DNA of 64,000 bases, from contig NZ_JAGGLU010000012.1 in NCBI RefSeq assembly GCF_017874575.1, positions 1-64,000 of the forward strand. Reading direction: 5' to 3'. Source of the stretch: Lactobacillus colini. GTDB taxonomy: Bacteria > Bacillota > Bacilli > Lactobacillales > Lactobacillaceae. This document shows, one piece after another, positions 57,344 to 64,000 of this stretch; positions within the stretch are counted from its first letter, which is position 1; each line of letters starts with the position of its first letter. The notes beneath the pieces are model-generated. The model did no database searches, had not been told where the DNA came from, and worked only from the letters and a program-made list of their open reading frames with translations. The translations under genes and the position numbers were made by a program.

Positions 57344-58861
57344 TTAATGCACTAATTTATTATAATCAGGAACTACATACTCTAAATTTTGACCATTTGA
57401 TTTTAGAACATTTCTAAACCAATAAAATGAATCTTTCTTATATCTATTAAAACTACCACTTCCATCCTCATTAACCTCAATATAAATAAATCCATATCTC
57501 TTACTTAATTGTCCTGTTCCCATTGAAACTAAATCTATGCAGCTCCACATTGTGTACCCCATTATGTTTACACCATCATTTAAAGAGGCTTCAACCGCCT
57601 TAATATGTTCCCGCATATAATCAATACGATATTGATCATGTACATGCTTATCTTCAGTAAGAGTATCACGAGCGCCTAATCCATTTTCTAGAATCATTAG
57701 TGGTAAATTGTCATAGCGTTGAGCCAACTCATTTAAGAACCAACGTAAGCCCATAGGGTCAATTTGCCAACCCCACTCTGATTCTTTTAAATATGGATTC
57801 TTTTCACCACTAACTAAGTTACCATTACTGTTTCCCGATTGATCATTTGAAACGCAACTGCTCATATAGTATGAGAAGCCTAAGAAGTCTGCTTTACCAT
57901 CTTTTAAGTACTTTATATCTTCGTCAGAAACCTTAAGATCTATCCCAAGAGAATTCCAAATATTTTTAGAATAATATGGATATTCTCCTCTGACTATAAC
58001 ATCACTAAAATAATAGAAGTTCTTTTCCATAAATTTTTGGGTAGCTAAAACATCTTCTGGTTTAGGAGTTAATGGATAAGCTGCAGTGCCTGCAACCATA
58101 CATCCCACCTTAAATTCAGGATTAACCTTGTGTCCCAAAGAAACCACCCTAGCAGAAGCAACCAATTGATTATGAGTTTCTTCATAAACACGTTGGGTAT
58201 CCTTTATAGTTGTATTCGCATTACCATCATTTACCAATGTTAAAATGTTAATTTCATTAAAAGTTACCCAATGCTTGGCTAAATCTTTATATTCAGTCAT
58301 ACAAATTCGACAGAATTCATAATATTCATCAATTAGCTTCTTATTTGACCAACCTCCAAAATCAGTTACATAAAAGGCAGGCATATCGTATTTATACAAA
58401 ATACAGATTGGTTCAATATTATATTTCTTTAATTCTAGTAAAACATTCCTATAGAATTCTACACCTTTTTTATTTACTCCTCCTGCAATACCTTGGGGCA
58501 AAATACGTGCCCAAGATAATGTAAGATTCAATGCTTTAAAACCCATTTCGTAAAGCAATTTAATATCTTCTTTGTAATGGTGATAAAAGTCTGTCCCAAA
58601 ATGGTTAGGATATATTTTGCCCACTTTTAAAGTATATTTATATCCTTTAGGAATTTGGCCACTCCATTGTAAGACCTTTTTTTCATCACCTTCATCATTA
58701 ACAATGTAAGCATATCTTGGAGTATTAACATCCCCACCTAGATAATAGTCTACTTCAACAGGTGATTTTCCATCTTCATCCCAAGCACCTTCGATTTGGG
58801 CTGCGCTAATGTCGCCACCCCAGAGAAAATTATCAGGAATAGTTGTATTTTTCTTAGTCAT
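57344..58861 (-). CDS. Atypical GH1 6-phospho-glycosidase
   Basis: 505 residues. FLWGGDISAAQIEGAWDEDG is the GH1 start (Gln kept), HWVTFNEINI the acid/base Glu, LMILENGLGARD the nucleophile Glu, and [12 protein letters not shown] the 6-phosphate-binding Ser-Lys-Tyr. Two pocket residues conserved in the paralogue at 36735 differ: [10 protein letters not shown] reads LNLTLSWARI (Arg to Asn) and ISHYEDP reads LYKYDMP (His to Lys). This suggests a changed glycone preference with catalysis intact. It is the last gene of the operon with PTS IIC, RpiB-like and AlsE-like genes, 2 bases after the IIC frame. Confidence 0.85.
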   Translation of the reverse strand: MTKKNTTIPDNFLWGGDISAAQIEGAWDEDGKSPVEVDYYLGGDVNTPRYAYIVNDEGDEKKVLQWSGQIPKGYKYTLKVGKIYPNHFGTDFYHHYKEDIKLLYEMGFKALNLTLSWARILPQGIAGGVNKKGVEFYRNVLLELKKYNIEPICILYKYDMPAFYVTDFGGWSNKKLIDEYYEFCRICMTEYKDLAKHWVTFNEINILTLVNDGNANTTIKDTQRVYEETHNQLVASARVVSLGHKVNPEFKVGCMVAGTAAYPLTPKPEDVLATQKFMEKNFYYFSDVIVRGEYPYYSKNIWNSLGIDLKVSDEDIKYLKDGKADFLGFSYYMSSCVSNDQSGNSNGNLVSGEKNPYLKESEWGWQIDPMGLRWFLNELAQRYDNLPLMILENGLGARDTLTEDKHVHDQYRIDYMREHIKAVEASLNDGVNIMGYTMWSCIDLVSMGTGQLSKRYGFIYIEVNEDGSGSFNRYKKDSFYWFRNVLKSNGQNLEYVVPDYNKLVH

Positions 58862-58863
58862 AT

Positions 58864-59901
58864 TTATTCAGCCTTCTTCTCTAATGATTTTACATAAATT
58901 GGCCAGAATGGTAGATAACATAGCAAGCCAATTACAAATGAAATAATTACAATTAATATAGTCTTAATATCTCCCGTTCCTAAAGGCCCTAACAAAAATT
59001 GAGGAGTTGCCCATGGAATAGCAACAAAGAATTTACCCATCCATGGAGAAGACATCAATAAATATCCAACTCCAGTAGAAATAGTTCCACTAAAAACGAA
59101 TGGGATTATCAAGTAAGGATTTAATGCAATTGGCAAGCCATAAATAACTGGTTCAACAATTGTGAATATGGCTGGTATACCTGCTGTTACACCTAATTTC
59201 TTTAAAAACTTATTCTTACTAATTAGCATAAAAATTACTAATGGCCAAACAGCTGCTGTCCAAACAGTCATTCTGATTAATCCTGTATTACCTAATCCTG
59301 CTAAAACGTGTGGCAGTTGTGTTGAAGAAACTCCTTTAGCAACTAATTTAGCATTTTGATCTAACCATTGAAGTCCAAATGGAGTAAACAAACCTAGAAA
59401 AATACCATCGCCATGCAAGCCACAGCTCCATAATAGTAAAGTAATGAAAACAACTAACATTGCCGTCCAAATGTTTTCTGAGCTTGAAACAAATGGTTGA
59501 CATACTGTGTTTAAGAAAGTAACTAAATCAAAATTACAAATACTTCTAATAAACCATGCTACAATAATTGAAGCCAAAACAGGTAGTAATGCTGAGAACG
59601 ACTTACCTATTGCTGGTGGAACTGAAGCTGGCATTTTAATACCAATATTATATTTCTTAAATATCCAAAGAACTCTAACACTAAAAATACTAGTTATGAT
59701 AGCTACAAATAATCCATTAGAACTAAAAGCAGTAATTTCAATACCACCAGACTTATCTAGTCCTCCTAATGTAAATACCAAGAATGTTGCTATACCTATG
59801 GTACCAGAAGACAGCTTATCCAAATCTAAGCTTGCACCATAATATGTTGCCATAGTAAATGAAGCATACAACGACATAAAGCTTAAAGTTAATGTATTCA
59901 T
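58864..59901 (-). CDS. PTS IIC permease, C-terminal part of split gene
   Basis: 345 codons starting MNTLTLSFMSLYASFTMATY, about eight transmembrane segments. SCGLHGDGIFLGLFTPFGLQ, HVLAGLGNTGLIRMTVWTAA and TIVEPVIYGLPIALNPYLI are typical of lactose/cellobiose-family IIC. The first 83 residues of the normal protein are in the overlapping frame 59898-60149. The two parts join through ATGA; a single extra base would restore one protein of about 430 residues. Either a frameshift mutation or an unusual two-chain permease. No IIA or IIB gene is adjacent. Confidence 0.75.
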   Translation of the reverse strand: MNTLTLSFMSLYASFTMATYYGASLDLDKLSSGTIGIATFLVFTLGGLDKSGGIEITAFSSNGLFVAIITSIFSVRVLWIFKKYNIGIKMPASVPPAIGKSFSALLPVLASIIVAWFIRSICNFDLVTFLNTVCQPFVSSSENIWTAMLVVFITLLLWSCGLHGDGIFLGLFTPFGLQWLDQNAKLVAKGVSSTQLPHVLAGLGNTGLIRMTVWTAAVWPLVIFMLISKNKFLKKLGVTAGIPAIFTIVEPVIYGLPIALNPYLIIPFVFSGTISTGVGYLLMSSPWMGKFFVAIPWATPQFLLGPLGTGDIKTILIVIISFVIGLLCYLPFWPIYVKSLEKKAE

Positions 59902-60149
59902 CCATAGAAATTAGAAGCTAATGGAGTTAAAAATGGTATTAATGCCTTGCCACTTGTTCCTATACTTGGTGAACCTAAAACATATAGAATCATAAAAAAG
60001 GCACCAGATAAAATGATTGGCATTGTCCCCATAAGTCCATTTACGATTGCTTGAACTACTTTAAGATTAGAAAACCTTGCCATTGGTCCAGTAATCTTCT
60101 GCATTTTATTCTCCATTGTATCGAAGAATTTCATTTTAATACTTGGCAT
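59898..60149 (-). CDS. PTS IIC permease, N-terminal part of split gene
   Basis: 83 codons, MPSIKMKFFDTMENKMQKIT, first transmembrane helix AIVNGLMGTMPIILSGAFFM, ending LASNFYG at a TGA that overlaps the next ATG. AGAAGGTATTCTTT precedes the ATG. Family members continue after this point without interruption. Confidence 0.75.
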   Translation of the reverse strand: MPSIKMKFFDTMENKMQKITGPMARFSNLKVVQAIVNGLMGTMPIILSGAFFMILYVLGSPSIGTSGKALIPFLTPLASNFYG

Positions 60150-60166
60150 AAAGAATACCTTCTCAT

Positions 60167-60682
60167 CTAGATAATTTGATCTTCATTTTGCTCCTTACCG
60201 TCATATTTGGTAGAAGTTCTTATTTCTTCAAATTTTTCATCATCATCTTCTTCAATAGCTTTTAATTCATCAATTCTTCTTTGATGACGGCCACCGATAA
60301 ATTTTGCATCCAACCAATTTCTAACAATCATCTTAGCTAATTCTGGTCCAACTACTCTTGAACCAAACGCTAAAACGTTAGTATTGTTATGCATTCTTGA
60401 TAATTTAGCAGAATAACAATCGCTACATACACAAGCACGAATTCCTTTAACTTTGTTAGCTGCCAATGAAATACCTACACCAGTACCACAAATAACAATT
60501 CCTAAATCATATTCACCACTTGCAACAGCTTCGCCGACTTTTTTACCGTAAATAGGATAATCCGTTCTTTCTTTACTGTTTGTACCAAAATCGTGTACTT
60601 CATATCCTAATTCTTCAAGATAAGCGATAATAGTTGGCTTTAACTCTAAACCTACGTGATCTGATCCAATAGCAATTCTCAT
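60167..60682 (-). CDS. RpiB/LacAB/AlsI-type sugar-phosphate isomerase
   Basis: 171 residues. MRIAIGSDHVGLELKPTIIA has the Asp-His start, YDLGIVICGTGVGISLAANK the catalytic Cys and anion hole, and RMHNNTNVLAFGSRVVGPEL the conserved Asn/Arg. RpiB-type enzymes isomerise ribose-5-P and often allose-6-P. A 20-residue acidic C-terminal extension exceeds the usual length. Placed with an AlsE-like epimerase, an allose-6-P to allulose-6-P step is plausible. Confidence 0.85.
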   Translation of the reverse strand: MRIAIGSDHVGLELKPTIIAYLEELGYEVHDFGTNSKERTDYPIYGKKVGEAVASGEYDLGIVICGTGVGISLAANKVKGIRACVCSDCYSAKLSRMHNNTNVLAFGSRVVGPELAKMIVRNWLDAKFIGGRHQRRIDELKAIEEDDDEKFEEIRTSTKYDGKEQNEDQII

Positions 60683-60684
60683 TT

Positions 60685-61338
60685 TTAATTTTCCTTTCTA
60701 ATATCTGAAATAATTTCTTTATATGATTGTTCTTTTCCAAATAAAGCTGATGTACCTAAAACAAAATTATCAACACCTAATTTATGCAAAGCCTTAATTC
60801 GTTCTCTAGATACGGCGCCATCAATTCCAAGAATATAACCATACTTTTCTTTTTCTTCAGCAAATTTTCTCAATTTTGGAATTACAGATTCTTGAAATGG
60901 TTGACTGGCAAAGCCAGGATGAACTGTCATAACTAATACATAATCTACTTCTGGTAAAAGTTCTTTTACTGTTTCAAAAGAAGTACCTGTATTAACAGCA
61001 ATTCCTGCTTTTTTACCTTGCGCATGAATATCATCAATTGTTCTAGCAGATTGTTGCTCTGCATCTGGACAAAAGTAAATAATATCTGCGCCTAAATCAC
61101 TAAAAAATTTTACGTATTTTCTTGGATTTTCAATCATCAAATGGACATCTAACTTTTTATTAGTATTTTTTCTCACTGTAGAAATATCTTCAGGACCTAA
61201 TGCAAAGTTAGGAACATATCTACCATCCATTACATCCATATGATAAATATCTATATTCGCTTTATTTAAGCTATCTACCTCTGAGCTTAAATAACTGAAT
61301 TTTGCACACATCATGGAAGGACTTAATATCAAAACCAT
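60685..61338 (-). CDS. alsE: Rpe-family hexulose/pentulose-phosphate 3-epimerase (AlsE-like)
   Basis: 217 residues. LSPSMMCAKFSYLSSEVDSL, IDIYHMDVMDGRYVPNFALG, KLDVHLMIENPRKYV, VLVMTVHPGFASQPFQESV and GIDGAVSRERI carry the metal-binding His/Asp set of the ribulose-phosphate epimerase fold. The SPSxMC start and VLGTSALFGKE end are closer to allulose-6-P epimerase (AlsE) than to Rpe, by my recollection. GGAGAAAGAAA precedes the ATG. First gene of the operon, under the LacI operator. Confidence 0.8.
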   Translation of the reverse strand: MVLILSPSMMCAKFSYLSSEVDSLNKANIDIYHMDVMDGRYVPNFALGPEDISTVRKNTNKKLDVHLMIENPRKYVKFFSDLGADIIYFCPDAEQQSARTIDDIHAQGKKAGIAVNTGTSFETVKELLPEVDYVLVMTVHPGFASQPFQESVIPKLRKFAEEKEKYGYILGIDGAVSRERIKALHKLGVDNFVLGTSALFGKEQSYKEIISDIRKEN

Positions 61339-61366
61339 TTTCTTTCTCCTTTCCTCCCTTTTTATA

Positions 61367-61380
61367 GGTAATCGATTACC
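61367..61380. promoter_or_regulatory. LacI-family operator O1
   Basis: GGTAATCGATTACC, a perfect 14-bp palindrome between the minus-strand promoter and the alsE start. Confidence 0.8.
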
Positions 61381-61401
61381 TTATTTATGTTCTGCAACTA
61401 T

Positions 61402-61435
61402 AATAGCATTAATTTATAATAATGTAAACGCTTTT
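61402..61435 (-). promoter_or_regulatory. Operon promoter with overlapping cre-like site
   Basis: Minus strand TTTACA, 17-nt spacer, TATTAT upstream of the alsE gene. On the plus strand ATGTAAACGCTTTTG (61421-61435) overlaps the -35 and matches the core of cre (TGTAAACG), less well at the right end. Confidence 0.65.
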
Positions 61436-61446
61436 GTTAAAAATTG

Positions 61447-61460
61447 AGTAATCGTTTACC
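61447..61460. promoter_or_regulatory. LacI-family operator O2
   Basis: AGTAATCGTTTACC, 12 of 14 bases as in O1, 80 bp away and in front of the regulator gene. Two sites allow autoregulation or DNA looping across the divergent promoters. Confidence 0.7.
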
Positions 61461-61511
61461 CTAAACACGCTATGATATACTATCTTTAGACTTAAGTTGG
61501 AGTTGATAAAA

Positions 61512-62492
61512 ATGGAAACATATTCTATTAAAGATATCGCTAAACTTGCTGGTGTATCTGTCGCTACAGTATCTAGAGTAATCAACAATAAAGGAAAATA
61601 TTCTCAACAAACAAAAGAAAAAGTACTTAGAATTATTAAAGAAACAAATTATAAAATTGATACTAGTGCGCAAAGCTTACGTACCAATATTACCCACACT
61701 ATCGGTATTTTAGTTCCAGATATTGAAAATTCTTTTTTTGCAAATTTAGTACAGAAAATTGAAGAAAAACTATTTGAGAAACACTATTCAACTTTTATTT
61801 GTAATACTGATAAAAATGAAAAAAAAGAAAAAGCATATTTAACTATGCTTGAAAATAAAAAAGTCGATGGTATTATAGTTATCTCTGGTTCTTACCGACA
61901 AGGCTTTACTTTTAAAAGCTCATTAAAATCTATTCCTTACATATGTATTGATCGGTCCCCCAAGAATATTAATGAAACCGTTTTTATTTCGTCTAATCAT
62001 AAACAAGGAGCAATCGATGCAACAAATTACTTATTAAGTAGACATAGTATACATCCTGCAATTATTATGGAAAAAAAGAATTTAAGTACATCAATTAAAG
62101 CTAGATTAGAAGGATTTAAACAAACCTTGGATCAAAGACATATTGATTCAAATGTACTTTATTATTCTAATAATCATAGTATTAAAGAATTTATTGATAT
62201 TCATCCATATACTGATGCTTTTTTTGCTATTAATGATAATTTAGCCATTACTGCAATTATGACTTTAAAGGCTATGAAAATCCGGATTCCTGAAGATATA
62301 CAAGTCATTGGATTTGACAATATTCCATCTGCAAAAGTTATAGAGCCTTCTCTTACTACAATTTCTCAAAACATTGAAGAAATTGCTGAAGTTGCTGTCG
62401 AAAATATATTAAAGCGCATTCAAAATTTTCCTAATTTAGGTCAACAAATATTAATTGCTACACATTTAGTCAAAAGAAATTCAACATATTAG
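61512..62492 (+). CDS. LacI-family repressor of the operon
   Basis: About 326 residues from METYSIKDIAKLAGVSVATV (TTGGAG about 10 nt before 61512). The LacI helix-turn-helix (SIKDIAKLAGVSVATVSRVI) and hinge (SAQSLRTNITHTIGILVPDI) are followed by a periplasmic-binding-protein-like sugar domain ending GFDNIPSAKVIEPSLTTISQ. Divergent from the alsE-rpiB-PTS-GH1 operon. Confidence 0.9.
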   Translation: METYSIKDIAKLAGVSVATVSRVINNKGKYSQQTKEKVLRIIKETNYKIDTSAQSLRTNITHTIGILVPDIENSFFANLVQKIEEKLFEKHYSTFICNTDKNEKKEKAYLTMLENKKVDGIIVISGSYRQGFTFKSSLKSIPYICIDRSPKNINETVFISSNHKQGAIDATNYLLSRHSIHPAIIMEKKNLSTSIKARLEGFKQTLDQRHIDSNVLYYSNNHSIKEFIDIHPYTDAFFAINDNLAITAIMTLKAMKIRIPEDIQVIGFDNIPSAKVIEPSLTTISQNIEEIAEVAVENILKRIQNFPNLGQQILIATHLVKRNSTY

Positions 62493-62533
62493 ACAAAAAT
62501 AACTCATAACTAAAACTTGAAAGCACCAAAATT

Positions 62534-62564
62534 AGCTGGACCTCTTGTCAGGCCCGGCTTTTTT
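62534..62564 (+). terminator. Terminator after the lacI-type gene
   Basis: AGCTGGACCT / AGGCCCGGCT (one mismatch, one T.G) with CTTGTC loop, followed by TTTTT. Confidence 0.75.
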
Positions 62565-62582
62565 GCCTCTAAATTAGTTTTC

Positions 62583-62718
62583 CTACGCTACTGCTTGCAG
62601 CTGATTTTGAATGAAATTAGGTAAGACTTTGATAAAATGATTAAGGGCAATTTCTATTTCTTCTGAAAATTGATCTTTAACTTTATTTAGTGGGATTGTA
62701 TCAGAATTTCGAGGTTTT
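62583..62718 (-). pseudogene. Possible C-terminal coding remnant
   Basis: A minus-strand frame without a start ends IPLNKVKDQFSEEIEIALNH then FIKVLPNFIQNQLQAVA and a stop. The composition looks protein-like. It runs into the IS element, so it could be a gene tail cut off by the insertion, or chance. Confidence 0.3.
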
Positions 62719-62721
62719 ATT

Positions 62722-64000
62722 ATGACTAAATTAACTAAGCAAGATAAAATCGATATTTATAATAATTGGAAAAATTATAAAAAGTCAGCTGAATCATTAA
62801 GCAAAGAATATAAAATAGCTTCTAGTGTAGTTAGGTATTTGGTTAGGCTACTTGATAAACATGGATTAGACGTCTTAAATAGGTCATATACTAACTATTC
62901 AATTGAGTTTAAAGAGAAGGCAATAAAACGTATGCTGTATTGTGCTGAAACGATACAATAAATAGCACTAGATCTTGCTTTACCAAGTGATGGAATGCTT
63001 CGTAATTGGCTTCGCAAATACAAAAAAGATGGGTATAATGTCATTAATCATCAGAAAGACAGAAAACCCAATGCAGGACAAAGACAAACAGATCCAAGAA
63101 CTTCAAAAGCAAATCAAAAATCTCAAACAGAAGAATTTAGAGCTTACTGTCGAGAACGAATTTATAAAAGAATTAGACGCCTTAGTAGCACAAAGAACCA
63201 GAAACCAAAAGCACAAGAAATAGTTTCTGCAGTCACACAGCTAAGGCGAGAACTTCACGTGACTGTAAGTTTTTGTTCTCAAAGTTATCAATTCTAAGCC
63301 TGACCTTCCACATCTATCCAGAAGTAATTATTACTATGTTCAAGGACATGATGATAAAGATAGAAAAAACCGAAAGATCATGGAGAGGATCAAAGAAGTA
63401 TATGAAGAGCACAAACATCGCTATGGTTATAGAAGAATTACTGCGCAGCTTCAACATGAAGGACTTAAAATTAATCATAAAAAAGTAAAGCGTCTAATGA
63501 CTAAAATGTACTTATATGTCATTGCCATTAGACGTAAGTATAAATATTCAAGCTATCGTGGAATTGTAGGTAAAATCAAAGCTAATCTAATCAAACGCAG
63601 TTTCAAGTCCGTGATGCCGAATAGAAAGTGGTATTCAGACGTGAAAGAATTTCATTTAAATGGTGAAAAGCTTTATTTATCGCCAATCATGGATGGTTGC
63701 ACACAAGAGATCATCTCTTATACTCTCAGCCGCAGACCTGTTTTAAAACAAGTAATGGATATGTTAGAACATGCATACAAGAAGTATCCATCACTTAATG
63801 GCTTGATCTTCCATACTGATCAAGGTTGACAATATCAAAAATCACTCTTCCAAAATTGGCTCAAAAACCATGGTATTACTCAAGGTATGTCACGCAAAGG
63901 TAACTCTTTAGATGATGGCATGATGGAGGGGTTCTTTGGCATACTCAAAAGAGAAATGTTCTACGGTTTTGAGAAGAACTTTAAAAACTTAGATGAATTA
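62722..64000 (+). mobile_element. Decayed IS3-family insertion sequence, right part cut by the window
   Basis: orfA starts at 62722 (MTKLTKQDKIDIYNNWKNYK, helix-turn-helix and leucine-zipper part). It is broken by a nonsense codon at 62959 (TAA where the family has Q) and a frameshift near 63065. orfB (integrase) resumes through a shift near 63265, reads KHRYGYRRITAQLQHEGLKI, WYSDVKEFHLNG (first Asp) and LIFHTDQG (second Asp), is stopped by a TGA at 63827 where Trp is expected, and continues GFFGILKREMF (Glu) to the window edge. With at least four lesions it cannot make its own transposase. Confidence 0.85.

Overview
The window is AT-rich chromosomal DNA of a Lactobacillus of the johnsonii/gasseri group. 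This rests on the low GC content, the YSIRK-type/SLAP surface protein, the LpdB-LpdC-LpdD set, the UPF0397/duplicated-ATPase/EcfT transporter and the many 6-phospho-beta-glucosidases and phosphotransferase (PTS) genes with cre sites. The species call is inference.

Positions 1 to about 22100 are the lysogeny, replication and packaging-start part of a siphovirus-type prophage whose structural genes lie off the left edge. Read from its right end, a tyrosine integrase (20875-22014) sits at the host junction. Accessory (moron) genes follow, then an ImmA-type protease, a CI-like repressor and a divergent Cro-like gene separated by three related operators. The leftward early operon holds an antirepressor, DUF1351, ERF recombinase, a replication initiator with an internal candidate origin, two XRE-zinc-ribbon paralogues, RusA and the late activator ArpU. 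Between ArpU and the terminase lie a cluster of tRNA-like elements (6807-7734), small late genes, an ASCH protein, a PAPS-reductase/ParB-like pair, an adenine methylase, HicAB and terS/terL. The prophage abuts an MFS gene that lacks its 3' end, so it appears to have integrated inside that gene.

From 22103 to 39175 is carbohydrate and aromatic-acid metabolism: an esterase, an AraC regulator and a ROK kinase with cre sites; a LicT-controlled beta-glucoside PTS with two RNA antiterminator (RAT) sites; an lpdC-lpdB-lpdD gallate decarboxylase cluster with its LysR regulator; and a 6-phospho-beta-glucosidase opposite an RpiR regulator. From 39216 to 57300 are a MerR-controlled drug exporter, several lipoproteins including an orphan metal-binding protein between two DUF4767 paralogues, an ECF transporter, a SLAP surface protein, thyA-folA, cardiolipin synthase and an ABC-F protein with an attenuator-like leader.

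From 57344 to 62492 is a LacI-controlled operon with an AlsE-like epimerase, an RpiB-like isomerase, a PTS IIC split in two frames and an atypical 6-phospho-glycosidase. Together these suggest catabolism of a phosphorylated alloside or similar rare sugar to fructose-6-phosphate. The window ends in a decayed IS3-family element.

The most unusual signals are (1) the tRNA-like cluster, where acceptor stems and T-arms are kept but anticodon arms are missing or abnormal; (2) recurring short opposite-strand units made of an extended -10 box and a terminator hairpin; and (3) the alloside-type operon with its altered glycosidase pocket.
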